Assembly (NCBI GenBank): GCA_009695305.1
Contig: SIBG01000007.1
Coordinates: 1 to 64,000, forward strand
Direction of reading: 5' to 3'
Source of the DNA: Opitutus sp.
Lineage (GTDB): Bacteria; Verrucomicrobiota; Verrucomicrobiia; Opitutales; Opitutaceae
Length of the DNA: 64,000 nt
Made by a program: the position numbers and the translations under genes. Of the stretch, positions 46,641 to 55,547 are shown one piece after another (position 1 is the first letter of the stretch; each line of letters opens with the position of its first letter). The notes under the pieces are model-generated. The model saw nothing but the letters and a program-made list of their open reading frames with translations, had not been told where the DNA came from and did no database searches.

Positions 46641-47654
46641 TCAAAGCTTGATGACTCCGATGCCCGGTCGGTCCGGCAATGTAACCTTGCCCTCGATGAT
46701 CGTCGCGCCATCGAACCGATCGTTTTTGATCAGCACCGCGCCATCCAAATCCGCCCAGTCCACAAGTGGCGAGAGCTGCGCCGCCGCCGAAATCGCGCAA
46801 GAGGTTTCCGTCATGCAGCCCAGCATCACCTTCAAGCCGAGGGCGCGGGCGAGCGTGATCATCTTGGCCGCTTCGCGCAGGCCCGTGCATTTCATCAGCT
46901 TGATGTTGATGCCATCGAACACGCCGTGCGCCGCCCGCACATCGGCGAGCCGCTGGACGCTTTCGTCCGCGATGAGCGGGAGCGGACTCCGCTCGCGCAG
47001 CCAGGCGGTATCGGCGTTCTGGCCTTTCGGCATCGGTTGCTCGATGAAGACCACGCCCCGCGCCGCCAGCCACTCGATCATCTTCAGCGCCTCAGCGCGG
47101 TCCTTCCACCCCTGGTTCGCATCCACCGTAATGGGTTTGTCGGTCACCTCCCGGATCGTCTCGATCATCATCCGGTCGGTGCCGCCGCCTAGCTTCACTT
47201 TGATAATTTTGTAGATGTCCGCCTCCCGCGTCTTCTGCCGGACCACCTCCGCCGTATCGATGCCGATGGTAAACGAGGTCACGGGCGTTTTCGCCGGATC
47301 AAGTCCCCAGAGGCGAAACCACGGCGCGCCCAACTTCTTTCCGATCCAATCGTGGAGCGCGATGTCGAGGGCGGCTTTCGCCGCGGTGTTGCCCGGCGCG
47401 ATCGCATCGATCGCCGGCAGGATTTCCTCCAGTTGAAACGGATCGGGCCACCGCCCGAAATCGACCGAGCGGAAAAACGCCGCCGCCGATTCCTGGCTCT
47501 CCCCGAGATAGGGCGGCATCGCGGCCTCGCCGTAGCCGACCACGCCATCCTGCTCCACCTCCACCAACACGGCCGGCGTGGTCGTGCGGGAACTCGTCGC
47601 AATCGTGAAGGCGTGCTTCAGCTCGAGCGTGTAGGGGAAAAAGCGGAGTTTCAT
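46641..47654 (-). CDS. Dipeptide epimerase (enolase superfamily)
   Basis: The 337-residue enzyme is of the L-Ala-D/L-Glu epimerase (YcjG/YkfB) group. The N-terminal capping domain has 'PYTLELKHAFTIATSSRTTT'. The barrel has the KxK base in 'YKIIKVKLGGGTDRM' near 152, metal ligands in 'PITVDANQGW', 'FIEQPMPKGQ' and 'PLIADESVQRL', and the second base in 'INIKLMKCTGLREA' near 248. The D-L-D end is in 'WADLDGAVLIKND'. It epimerises dipeptides, likely from murein or diet peptides. Secreted PepF-like and M28 peptidase genes lie directly upstream on this strand or divergent to it. Confidence 0.92.
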   Translation of the reverse strand: MKLRFFPYTLELKHAFTIATSSRTTTPAVLVEVEQDGVVGYGEAAMPPYLGESQESAAAFFRSVDFGRWPDPFQLEEILPAIDAIAPGNTAAKAALDIALHDWIGKKLGAPWFRLWGLDPAKTPVTSFTIGIDTAEVVRQKTREADIYKIIKVKLGGGTDRMMIETIREVTDKPITVDANQGWKDRAEALKMIEWLAARGVVFIEQPMPKGQNADTAWLRERSPLPLIADESVQRLADVRAAHGVFDGINIKLMKCTGLREAAKMITLARALGLKVMLGCMTETSCAISAAAQLSPLVDWADLDGAVLIKNDRFDGATIIEGKVTLPDRPGIGVIKL

Positions 47655-47708
47655 GTCAGGAGGCCAAGACGCCGCGGGCGGCCCGACGCCGGCCGCGCCC
47701 GGCCCGGC

Positions 47709-49607
47709 TTATTTCGTGATCTTCGCCGCTTCCATTTCCATCTGCGAAACGAGTTCGTTCATCTGGTCGACGACCGCCTGCACCGTTTGCCGCTGCGTGA
47801 GATCGACGCCGGCCTTTTGCAGCTGCTTCATCGGGTGATCGTCGCCACCGCTCTTCAGCAGGGTGAGATAGCGCGCCGTCGCCGCCGCGCGCGCGGACGC
47901 CTCGCCCGTGGTCATGTCTTTGAACAGCTTCGCCGACGACGCGAAGCACGTGGCGTATTGGTAGACGTAGTAGGGCGTGTTGAAGAAATGCGGGATCCGC
48001 GTCCAGGTATACTGGTAGAGTTCATCAATCGTGGCGGCGTCGCCGTAGTAGTCCTTCAGCAGCTTCGCATAGATGCCGCTCAGCACCGCGGCGGTGATCG
48101 GCTGACCCTGCTCGACGAGGCGATGCGCCTGCAGTTCGTAGTCGGCGAAGAGCACCTGCGTGTAGAACGTGCCCACGATCGCATCCACGGCATGCTGCAA
48201 CAGTAGGAAACGTTCCTTCGGGTCCGTCGAGCTCTCCAGCAGCTTGCTCAGGAGAAACCGCTCGTTCGTCGTCGACGCGACCTCGGCGACAAAAATCGTG
48301 TAGCCCGACGTCACGAAGGGCTGCGTCTCGTAGGAGAGCACCGTGTGCATCGCGTGTCCCGCCTCGTGCGCAAACGTGAAGACCGCGTCGAGCGTGTCGT
48401 TGTAGTTCAGCAGCAGATAGGGCCCGACCCCATAGACGCCCGCCATGTAGGCGCCGCTGGCCTTGCCGTCGTTCTCGTAAACATCGATGCGCCCGCCCGA
48501 GACAAAATTTTTGTATTTCGCGACATAGTCCGCGCCGAGCGGCGCCACGGACGAAATCACGAGGTCCTTCGATTCATCGTAAGGATAGGTCTTCGCGGTC
48601 TTGTAGATCGGGATGAGCCCGTCGTAGAGATGATAGCTCTCGAGCCCGAGGAGCTGCTTGCGCAGTTTGAGGTAACGCTGGAGCGGCGCCGTGCCCGCGC
48701 GCACGGCTTCAGCCAGCGTCTCGACCACCGCGCGTGGGATCGCGTTCCCGTCCAGCGCCGCCTCCAGCGTGTTCGGATAGTTGCGCGCCTGCGCGTGCGC
48801 CCAGTCGCGCTGGAGAATACCGTTATAGATCGCCGCGTAAGTGTTCGCGGTCGCCGCGTAAGTCTTGAGATACGCCTCAAACGCCTTGGCGCGATCGGGC
48901 TGGTGGTAGTTCGTGTTCTGCACCGACTGATAGACGCCCGGCGAAAGGGTCACCTCTTTGCCGTCGGACAGCGTGACCTTGGGAAACTTGATGTCCGAGG
49001 TGCTCAATTCCTGAAACGCCGCCTGCGGGGTCTGGCCGAAGCGCGACCCATAGGACAGAAGTTTTTCGCCCTTCTCGTCGAGCACGTGCGCCTGCTGGCG
49101 GTAGTTGTCGAGGATGCCGAAACGATACGGCGTGAGCGCCTGCGTCTCGGCGATCCACTGCGCCATCGTCGCCTGCGGAATCGTCAGCAGCTCGGGCGTG
49201 AACCACGCCGTCGTCGTCCCGAACTTCGCAAACACCGCGCCCACGCGCTGAAACTTGCCCGCGATGTCCTGGTTGCGCGTGTCGACGTCACGCTGGAGCT
49301 GCGGATAGCGGTAAACCTTGTATTGGATGACGCCAATTTCGTCGAACGCCACATACGCCTTCAGCACCGCCGCCGGCCCATTTTTCAACGTGCCCTGCAT
49401 CGCGGCAAACGCATCCATCTTCGTCTCCATCGTCTTCATCCCCGCCTCCCATGCTGCCCAATTCGGATAGATTGCGGCGAAGTCCCATTGGTATTTCGCG
49501 GGAATCTCGGCGCGATTGTGCGTCTCGGGCTTGGCCGTGAGCAGGGCGGCCGTCAGGGCCAGCCAGATCGCTGCGCCCGCGGTTCGAAGGAGTGAGGTGT
49601 AATGCAT
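47709..49607 (-). CDS. Oligoendopeptidase F-like M3 metallopeptidase with signal peptide
   Basis: The 632-residue protein begins with a signal sequence ('MHYTSLLRTAGAAIWLALTA'), then the PepF fold: 'AEIPAKYQWDFAAIYPNWAA', 'YRYPQLQRDVDTRNQDIAGK', and the zinc site 'FTFAHEAGHAMHTVLSYETQ' near 415 with the third ligand in 'VAEVASTTNERFLL' near 445. The C-terminal helical part 'YYVYQYATCFASSAKLFKDM' is typical. Most PepF enzymes are cytosolic; export here would target periplasmic or extracellular peptides. Start ATG 49607 was chosen for the signal peptide. It is divergent from the M28 peptidase across 66 bp. Confidence 0.92.
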   Translation of the reverse strand: MHYTSLLRTAGAAIWLALTAALLTAKPETHNRAEIPAKYQWDFAAIYPNWAAWEAGMKTMETKMDAFAAMQGTLKNGPAAVLKAYVAFDEIGVIQYKVYRYPQLQRDVDTRNQDIAGKFQRVGAVFAKFGTTTAWFTPELLTIPQATMAQWIAETQALTPYRFGILDNYRQQAHVLDEKGEKLLSYGSRFGQTPQAAFQELSTSDIKFPKVTLSDGKEVTLSPGVYQSVQNTNYHQPDRAKAFEAYLKTYAATANTYAAIYNGILQRDWAHAQARNYPNTLEAALDGNAIPRAVVETLAEAVRAGTAPLQRYLKLRKQLLGLESYHLYDGLIPIYKTAKTYPYDESKDLVISSVAPLGADYVAKYKNFVSGGRIDVYENDGKASGAYMAGVYGVGPYLLLNYNDTLDAVFTFAHEAGHAMHTVLSYETQPFVTSGYTIFVAEVASTTNERFLLSKLLESSTDPKERFLLLQHAVDAIVGTFYTQVLFADYELQAHRLVEQGQPITAAVLSGIYAKLLKDYYGDAATIDELYQYTWTRIPHFFNTPYYVYQYATCFASSAKLFKDMTTGEASARAAATARYLTLLKSGGDDHPMKQLQKAGVDLTQRQTVQAVVDQMNELVSQMEMEAAKITK

Positions 49608-49673
49608 GATTTTCCGCGAACTTGCGTGGAAACACCGCTTGCGTCGAGCCTCCTGCGACCAATCGTTGAGCTC

Positions 49674-51065
49674 ATGCGTCCCGCTTTCCGCCTCACCGCC
49701 GCCCTCCTCCTCGGCGTCACCCGTCTGGCCGCATCCGCGACCGCCCAACCTCCGCCATCACCCGAGGAGGCGGTGCTCCGCCAAATCTACACCGAGGCGC
49801 TCACCCGTGGCCAAGCCTTCGAAAACCTCCGCGCCCTCGTCACCCAGGCGCCCGGCCGCCTCGCCGGTTCCAAGTCGCTCGAGCGCGCCGTCGTCTGGGG
49901 CGAGCAAACCCTCACCGCCCTCAAGCTCGACCGCGTCTACAAACAAGCCGTGATGGTCCCGCATTGGGAGCGCGGTGAGACTTTCGTGAAAATCGACGTC
50001 ACCGGCGCGACCGTTGCGGTTCCGCCCGCCGGCCTCGCCGCCGTCGCGCTCGGCGGCTCCGAGCCCGGCCAGGTTCTCGCCGAGGTCGTCGAGGTGAAAT
50101 CGCTCGCTGAGGTCGAACAACTCGGCCGCGAAAAACTCGCCGGCAAGATCGTCTTCTTCAACCGCCCGATGGACCCCGCGCTCATCACCGGCGCCTACGG
50201 CGCCGCCGGCGATCAGCGCAACCGCGGGCCCGGCGTCGCCGCGAAATTCGGCGCCGTCGCCGCGCTCACCCGCTCGCTCACCCATGCGCTCGACGACGTG
50301 CCGCACACCGGCGCGACCAACTACATTCCGGGCGAACCGAAAATCCCCGCCGCCGCGCTCAGCACGCTCGCCGCCAACTGGCTGAGCGCCGCCCTTGCGG
50401 CCAGCCCGCACCTCAAGGTCAGCTTCACCCTCAACGCCCGCTGGTTCCCCGACGCGCCCTCGCACAACGTCATCGGCGAAATCCGCGGCGCCGAGTTTCC
50501 CGAGCAAATCATGCTCGTCGGCGGCCACCTCGATTCGTGGGACATCGCGCCCGGCGCGCACGACGACGGCGCCGGCGTCGTGCAATCGATCGAGGTGCTC
50601 CGCCTCTTTCGCGTCCTCGGCCTGCAGCCGCGCCACACGCTCCGCTGCGTGCTCTTCACCAACGAGGAAAACGGATCGCGTGGGTCGACCGCCTACGCGA
50701 GCGCCGCGAAAGCATCCGCCGAGAAACACGTCCTCGCCGTCGAGACCGACAACGGCGGTTTCCAACCCCGCGGCTTCAACCTCGGCAGCACACAGGGCAA
50801 CGCCCACGAACGTGCCGCGCGCTGGCGCCCGCTCTTCGAGCCGTATGGCATCTACTCGTTCGTCAAGGGCGCCGGCGGCGCCGACGTGAATCCGCTCCTC
50901 GTGCAAGGCTGCACTGTCGCCGGCCTCACGCCCGATTCGCAGCGCTACTTCGACTACCACCACACAACGACCGATTCGCTCGACAAGGTAAACCCCCGCG
51001 AACTCCACCTCGGCGCCGCCGCCCTCGCGGCGCTCATCTGGCTGGTGGACACGCAGGGGTTGTAA
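49674..51065 (+). CDS. M28-family metallopeptidase with PA-domain-like insert, secreted
   Basis: The 463-residue protein has a signal peptide ('MRPAFRLTAALLLGVTRLAA'), an N-terminal part with a PA-like domain ('QLGREKLAGKIVFFNRPMD'), and an M28 zinc peptidase. Metal-binding and catalytic residues appear in order: 'IMLVGGHLDSWDIAPGAHDD' near 280, 'VLFTNEENGSRGSTAY' near 330, 'VLAVETDNGGFQP' and 'QRYFDYHHTTTDSLDKV' near 430. It should be an aminopeptidase or carboxypeptidase acting outside the cytoplasm, partnering the divergent PepF-like enzyme. A hairpin repeat follows ten bases after the stop. Confidence 0.92.
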   Translation: MRPAFRLTAALLLGVTRLAASATAQPPPSPEEAVLRQIYTEALTRGQAFENLRALVTQAPGRLAGSKSLERAVVWGEQTLTALKLDRVYKQAVMVPHWERGETFVKIDVTGATVAVPPAGLAAVALGGSEPGQVLAEVVEVKSLAEVEQLGREKLAGKIVFFNRPMDPALITGAYGAAGDQRNRGPGVAAKFGAVAALTRSLTHALDDVPHTGATNYIPGEPKIPAAALSTLAANWLSAALAASPHLKVSFTLNARWFPDAPSHNVIGEIRGAEFPEQIMLVGGHLDSWDIAPGAHDDGAGVVQSIEVLRLFRVLGLQPRHTLRCVLFTNEENGSRGSTAYASAAKASAEKHVLAVETDNGGFQPRGFNLGSTQGNAHERAARWRPLFEPYGIYSFVKGAGGADVNPLLVQGCTVAGLTPDSQRYFDYHHTTTDSLDKVNPRELHLGAAALAALIWLVDTQGL

Positions 51066-51075
51066 CAACCGCGAC

Positions 51076-51147
51076 GTAGGGCGTCTGTCTTGCAGACGCC
51101 GGGCTTGAGGTTTGCGGTCAACGGCGTCTGCAAGACAGACGCCCTAC
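51076..51147. repeat. GTAGGGC-type REPIN-like doublet
   Basis: gtagggcgtctgtcttgcag... (51076-51100, 25 bp) is mirrored exactly by 51123-51147. Each arm is itself a hairpin (ggcgtctg / cagacgcc), so the 72-bp element is a nested palindrome. It separates the M28 stop from the convergent PIN gene. A related doublet lies at 60177-60254. Confidence 0.85.
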
Positions 51148-51170
51148 CCCGATCTTGCGCCCTACACTCG

Positions 51171-51578
51171 TCATCCTTGCGCCAACTCTGCCACCGCTTG
51201 TGCGGGTGTGAGCACACGCGCCCCTTGTAGAATTTTGGGTGGGTAGTGCGCCAGATTGCCGGTGATGATCGTCTTGTCGGCCGTAGCCAGCGCCACCTCG
51301 ATGAAGACAATGTCATCGGGATCGGGCGCGGTCACGGCGACAACCGTCGGCGTCACCATCAACTGTCCGTGCAATCCACTGAGAAACGCTTGGATTTTCC
51401 CCGGCGCCAGTTTCAAGCGCGGGCGATGCAGCACGTCGCGATACTCCGCCAGAATGCGCGCATCGTAAACCAGCTTCACCCGGCCATCGAGCACCGCGTC
51501 CAAGATGCGCGCCGACGGCCCATGCGGATTCAGCAGCCCTGAAACGACGACGTTGGTGTCGATGACCCAGTGTCTCAC
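51171..51578 (-). CDS. PIN-domain toxin (VapC-like)
   Basis: The 135-residue protein is a 'putative toxin component, PIN family' member. It opens 'WVIDTNVVVSGLLNPHGPSA' with the first Asp, has 'LAEYRDVLHRPRLKL' with Glu, and 'APDPDDIVFIEVALATADKT' with the acidic triad, then 'ITGNLAHYPP'. It is a predicted Mg2+-dependent RNase. The GTG start overlaps the antitoxin stop as GTGA (51575-51578), so translation is coupled with antitoxin first. Confidence 0.88.
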   Translation of the reverse strand: MRHWVIDTNVVVSGLLNPHGPSARILDAVLDGRVKLVYDARILAEYRDVLHRPRLKLAPGKIQAFLSGLHGQLMVTPTVVAVTAPDPDDIVFIEVALATADKTIITGNLAHYPPKILQGARVLTPAQAVAELAQG

Positions 51579-51871
51579 TGGCGACGGCGGACGGCCCGCG
51601 CAGCGGCGACCTCCCGGTCGATTTCGGTCATCGTGAGCGCGTCGGTGCCTTGCATCACCGAGTCAGTCCGGATCGCCTCCACGGCCTTCGCCAACGCCAC
51701 GCGGTCGAGCATGGCCAAATCCCCGGCCAAGGTCGCCTCCGAGGTCGGGATCATGATCGCCTTTGGCTTGCCGTCGACGGTGACCAGGACGCGTCCGGCC
51801 CGGCTGACCGCCGCCAAGGTGCGTCCCGGGCGGGCGGAGAATTCACGGGAGGCAATCCACTTGGTCTTCAT
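51575..51871 (-). CDS. Phd/YefM-like antitoxin
   Basis: The 98-residue protein has the Phd-like N-terminal pattern: 'SREFSARPGRTLAAVSRAGR' then 'VLVTVDGKPKAIMIPTSEAT', with a helical, Arg-rich end 'TEIDREVAAARAVRRRQ' that would bind the PIN toxin. It overlaps the toxin gene by four bases. The 147-bp gap upstream (51872-52018) holds no gene; a self-regulatory operator is likely there but I see no convincing palindrome. Confidence 0.8.
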   Translation of the reverse strand: MKTKWIASREFSARPGRTLAAVSRAGRVLVTVDGKPKAIMIPTSEATLAGDLAMLDRVALAKAVEAIRTDSVMQGTDALTMTEIDREVAAARAVRRRQ

Positions 51872-52018
51872 GCGGGCAGTGTCGTGCAGATGTCGGGCAA
51901 GTCAAGGGGCGGCCCGCCGCCGCGCTCAACCGGCTTTTGGACACGCGGCGCTTGAGAGGCACGACGCCTCGCCCCAGCCACTCACCGCCGCAGCGGTGCG
52001 CGGCTGGTTCATTGCTCG

Positions 52019-54907
52019 CTACTTCGCCGCGACTTTTTCCGGCGGGAGGAAATTTTCGACGAGGCCGATTTCGCCGGGCAGAATCTCGCGCAACGTCATC
52101 AGGACCTTTGTGCCGTCGGGCGACCAACTCAGCCGGCTGAGGTTACCCTCGGCGAGTTTTCCCCCAGTGGAAATAATGCGGTCCCAGCTGCCATCTGTAG
52201 CGACGACGTGCAACTCTTCCTTGGTTTCCCCTACGTCGCTCACCAAACGATAGCGGACCTTCGTGCCATCCAAACGATAGCCGACCTTCGTGCCATCCGG
52301 TGATCGGGAAAAAGATTTGATTGAAACCGGCTGGCGAACGCGTGCCAGCACGCGTTTGTCGCCATTTTGGGCATCGTAAACCAATCTTTCTTCCTGGCCT
52401 TCCTTGACGACGGAAACACGCCGGCCGGGCCTTTCCTCGGGGCGCAAGGGACGCGCTTCTCCGGTCGCAATATTGACGGCGAGTTGCCCTGCCCCGTCGC
52501 GCGGTGAAGCCAGGATTTCCTTCCCGTTGTCCAAAAACATGCTGCCGGCGAACCCGAGCTCCGAGTTGGCGCGTTTGAGCCGCTCCGAAACACGTTTTCC
52601 GCTCGCCACGGAAAAAAGATAAGTGCCATTCCCGCCGCTCCATTCATTGCCTACGCCGGCCATGCCAATTAGTTGGCCGTCGGGAGACCAGAATATCCGG
52701 CTGAGTCTGCGCATGGCGGGATCGTAAACCTTTTCCGAATCATCCGCGACGGTGTGAATGCAGAGTAGTGGGTTATCGATACTCGGTCCACGCCAGCGGA
52801 TATATGCGATCTTCTTTCCATCGGGCGAGTATGCTGCGCCGATGTTGCGACCGGAACTGGCGCGCGTGAGCGGCTCCGTCCGCAGCTCGGAACCCTTTCG
52901 CACGCGCGTCAGATCAATCTTGTAGATATCGGAAGCCTCGTGCCCATCGACTCCACTGCTTGCAATGGTGAACGCAATCTTGCCCGAGGCCATCAACCAC
53001 TTGGTGTGATCGCCGAAGTTGTATTTGACTGGGACGGCTTCTCCGGCGGGTCGCCCATCGGCAAAGCGAATCGCCCACAAATCCCAATTTCCGCGGCGAT
53101 TGCTGCTGAACAAAATCCATTTTCCATCCGCCGAGAAGATGGGACAGCCTTCGTCGCTGCCCCAATTCGTGATCCGAGCGGCGGGATTGCCGGCGGCGCT
53201 CAGAACAAAAATATCGCGGTTGCCGTCGATGATTCTCTCACAAAAGATATGGCGACCGTCCGGCGAAAATCGTGCATGCGCACCTTCGGGACCGACCGAT
53301 TGAAGCTCACCGGATTCGATGTCGAGTGTGGCGAGCGTCGGCGGGTTCGGGGCGGTATAATCATACCGAACGTCGACCAGCAGTTTCTTGCCATCACGCG
53401 ACCAGTCGACGGGTGTCGCCCAGGATCCCTCCTTTATCTTCGGAAGAATCCGTGGCGTCCCACCATGGCGCGAAGCGATTCGGACACTGTTGCTGCCGTC
53501 ATCCGCGTCCCATTGATACGCGATGAGTTTCGAATCCGGCGACCAGATCACACCGCTCGGGGATTCATAGGTCTTCTCCTTTTCCGATGCGCTGACGATT
53601 CGTTGCGCAGTCCCAGTGGCCAATTCGCGCACCCTGATGTGTCCGCCCTTGTCGCCCTCCTCGGTGTATGCGATTGCGGATTCGTCCGGCGCTAAGGAGC
53701 CGTAGACATCCTCGCTTGTGCCGGAGAGGAGGGTCCGCACGCGCGGACCATCGGCACCAAACGCCCGAGCCTGTGACGACGCTTCCGTCTGCGCATCCGT
53801 CAGCGTCACGAGCCCCAGCACCCCCACCAGGCCGATGGCGGCGGCCGACCACTGCGTCATTTTCTTGAACTGTGCGATCATGGTTATCCTTTTTTGCATT
53901 TGCGTTTTGTCTTCCAAAATTCCGACGAGGCCGGGCAGCGCGGCGGGGCGCGCGAAGCCTTCGAGCAATATGATGATCGCGTGGCCGTAGGGTTTGTTTT
54001 CCTCGGCGCGTGCGAACGACAGCGCGAGTTCGTCGCACGCCAGCTCGCGGTCGGCGCGCATCCGCGCGAACGCGAACCACACGAGCGGATTCGGCCAGTG
54101 CAGGATCTGCACGAGCGTCGCGAGCCAGTTGACGGCGATGTCGCGCCGCTTGAGGTGCGCCAGCTCGTGTAGGAACACGAGACGCAGCTCCTGCCGCGTG
54201 AATTTTTTCACGAGCCCGTCGGGCAGCAGCAGCCACGGCCGGATGAAGCCGAGCAGCGCCGGACTCTCCACCGCGCGGCTCTGGATGATCGGCAGCACTT
54301 GGTTGACGCCGATCAACCGCTTCGACTCCTCGAGAATTTCAAACACCGCCGGCGGCGTCGCCGTTTCGTGCCGCGCGAGCTGCGCGTTGAGCCGCAGCGG
54401 AATCCAGATGATGCGCGCAAGCAGAAAGACCACGCCGGCGAGCCACACCAGTGAGAGCGTGGCGGGCCATGGAAACGGTTTTGCTGCGACGAGCGGTCGC
54501 GCGGCCGAGCGCGGCGAAGTTGACACTAAAGCAGGGTCGGCCGGCAGCGGCGCGCTCGCGGCGACCGCGGCAGGCGCCGGCACCGACGCCGCGGGTGCGG
54601 CCGGTGCCGGCGCGGTTTTCGTTTCGGTTTTTGTGACCGAGGTTTTCGCCGCGGCCCCGCCGGCGCGGAAGACATTCGCCGGCGCGGCCGTCGTGAAATT
54701 GAACACGCTGAAAGCGCTCTCCAGCGACACCAGCAGCAGCAGTCGCGCGACGACCAGCAGCCAAAGCGTGTAGCGCACGCGCGGGGAGAGCTGCTTCCGG
54801 CCCAGCCATTGCACCAACCCCACTAGAACAATCAAGAGACTCGCCTGTCCGGAGACTTTAAGCAGCCCACTCGTCAACCCGAGCAACGCGGAATTGAAAT
54901 TTTCCAT
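52019..54907 (-). CDS. M56 (BlaR1-like) membrane peptidase fused to a TolB-type beta-propeller
   Basis: The 962-residue protein begins with two hydrophobic segments ('SGQASLLIVLVGLVQWLG', 'YTLWLLVVARLLLLVSL'), an Ala/Pro linker, a further membrane helix, and an M56 domain with zinc motif 'LVFLHELAHLKRRDIAVNWL' near 244 and 'ADRELACDELALSFA'. After another membrane segment near 355 comes an exported six- or seven-bladed propeller of TolB/WD40-like repeats ('SPDSKLIAYQWD', 'FSPDGRHIFCER', 'FSADGKWILFSSNR', 'YSPDGKKIAYIRW', 'SPDGTKVLMTL'). BlaR1 has a penicillin-binding sensor there instead. BlaI-type gene sits three bases upstream. A strong AGGAG site overlaps the BlaI stop and fixes the start. 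Confidence 0.88.
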   Translation of the reverse strand: MENFNSALLGLTSGLLKVSGQASLLIVLVGLVQWLGRKQLSPRVRYTLWLLVVARLLLLVSLESAFSVFNFTTAAPANVFRAGGAAAKTSVTKTETKTAPAPAAPAASVPAPAAVAASAPLPADPALVSTSPRSAARPLVAAKPFPWPATLSLVWLAGVVFLLARIIWIPLRLNAQLARHETATPPAVFEILEESKRLIGVNQVLPIIQSRAVESPALLGFIRPWLLLPDGLVKKFTRQELRLVFLHELAHLKRRDIAVNWLATLVQILHWPNPLVWFAFARMRADRELACDELALSFARAEENKPYGHAIIILLEGFARPAALPGLVGILEDKTQMQKRITMIAQFKKMTQWSAAAIGLVGVLGLVTLTDAQTEASSQARAFGADGPRVRTLLSGTSEDVYGSLAPDESAIAYTEEGDKGGHIRVRELATGTAQRIVSASEKEKTYESPSGVIWSPDSKLIAYQWDADDGSNSVRIASRHGGTPRILPKIKEGSWATPVDWSRDGKKLLVDVRYDYTAPNPPTLATLDIESGELQSVGPEGAHARFSPDGRHIFCERIIDGNRDIFVLSAAGNPAARITNWGSDEGCPIFSADGKWILFSSNRRGNWDLWAIRFADGRPAGEAVPVKYNFGDHTKWLMASGKIAFTIASSGVDGHEASDIYKIDLTRVRKGSELRTEPLTRASSGRNIGAAYSPDGKKIAYIRWRGPSIDNPLLCIHTVADDSEKVYDPAMRRLSRIFWSPDGQLIGMAGVGNEWSGGNGTYLFSVASGKRVSERLKRANSELGFAGSMFLDNGKEILASPRDGAGQLAVNIATGEARPLRPEERPGRRVSVVKEGQEERLVYDAQNGDKRVLARVRQPVSIKSFSRSPDGTKVGYRLDGTKVRYRLVSDVGETKEELHVVATDGSWDRIISTGGKLAEGNLSRLSWSPDGTKVLMTLREILPGEIGLVENFLPPEKVAAK
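52245..52298. repeat. 27-bp tandem duplication inside the propeller gene
   Basis: Two adjacent 27-bp copies, beginning aaacgatagcggacc (52245) and aaacgatagccgacc (52272), differ by one base. In the protein they give DGTKVGYRL and DGTKVRYRL back to back. The reading frame is kept. It adds nine residues to one propeller blade. Confidence 0.9.
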
Positions 54908-54910
54908 GGC

Positions 54911-55285
54911 TCACTCCTTTTGATCGAGCAGCCGTTTCAGTTCCTTGATCTCCGCCGCCGACATCTTTTTGTGCTCCACATAGTGGGCGAGCATCGGCGT
55001 GAGTGCGCCACCGAACACGCGATCGAGAAACGAATCGCTGACCGCCTTCACGCAGTCCACTTCGCGCACCAGCGGCCGGTAGCGGTAGGCTCGCCCGTCT
55101 TTCTCGAAACCGAGCGCCTTTTTCTTCACGAGGCGGCCCAGCAGCGTCTTCGCCGTCTTCGGGTGCCATGCGGCATCCTGCGCGGCGAGCCGCGCGATGA
55201 TGTCCTCGGCGGACAGCGGCGAGCTGGCCCAGAGGACTCGCATCACTTCCCATTCGGTTTCGGAGATTTTCGGGATGGTTTTCAT
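54911..55285 (-). CDS. BlaI/MecI/CopY-family repressor
   Basis: The 124-residue winged-helix repressor has 'KISETEWEVMRVLWASSPLS' at the start, the recognition helix in 'HPKTAKTLLGRLVKKKALGF' near 42, the wing 'EKDGRAYRYRPLV', and the C-terminal dimer helix 'IKELKRLLDQKE'. In beta-lactam systems the M56 partner cleaves or inactivates BlaI; here the partner has a propeller instead of a penicillin sensor. Two operator-like palindromes lie 17-52 bases upstream of ATG 55285, so the pair is probably autoregulated. Confidence 0.93.
   Translation of the reverse strand: MKTIPKISETEWEVMRVLWASSPLSAEDIIARLAAQDAAWHPKTAKTLLGRLVKKKALGFEKDGRAYRYRPLVREVDCVKAVSDSFLDRVFGGALTPMLAHYVEHKKMSAAEIKELKRLLDQKE
54914..54918 (-). 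promoter_or_regulatory. Strong Shine-Dalgarno site of the M56 gene
   Basis: AAAAGGAGTGAGCC precedes ATG 54907: AGGAG is six bases before the start, overlapping the last codons of the BlaI-type gene. It is one of the few clear Shine-Dalgarno sites in this window and marks a translationally coupled second gene. Confidence 0.75.
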
Positions 55286-55301
55286 GGGGATTGAGTAACG
55301 A

Positions 55302-55337
55302 TTACAACTGTAGGCGTTATGGATTACGCTCGTAATC
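55302..55337. promoter_or_regulatory. Two BlaI-type operator palindromes
   Basis: Site 1 contains TACA-AC-TGTA (55303-55312), an exact match to the TACAnnTGTA core of BlaI/MecI operators. Site 2 is GATTACG-CT-CGTAATC (55322-55337), a perfect 7-2-7 palindrome sharing the TTAC(A/G)nn(C/T)GTA pattern. Centres are 22 bp apart, about two helix turns, on the same face of DNA. They lie just upstream of the BlaI-type gene. Confidence 0.7.
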
Positions 55338-55547
55338 GTTCAGCGCAAGAAAAATCTTCGCTTATTTGTCCCGCCCTGCCGCGCCCCGCTTTTGCCGTCG
55401 GCAAGCCAGCCGCCCTCCGGGCCGCCAACGCGCAGAAAAATCCTCGCCACCCCGGCGCCGCCCTGCCTCGCTCCGACGCAACCCTGCATCGCCGCCCCCA
55501 CCCCGAAGCCGCGAGGCATTGGTTATTCGTAATTCTTCACCGTCCCC

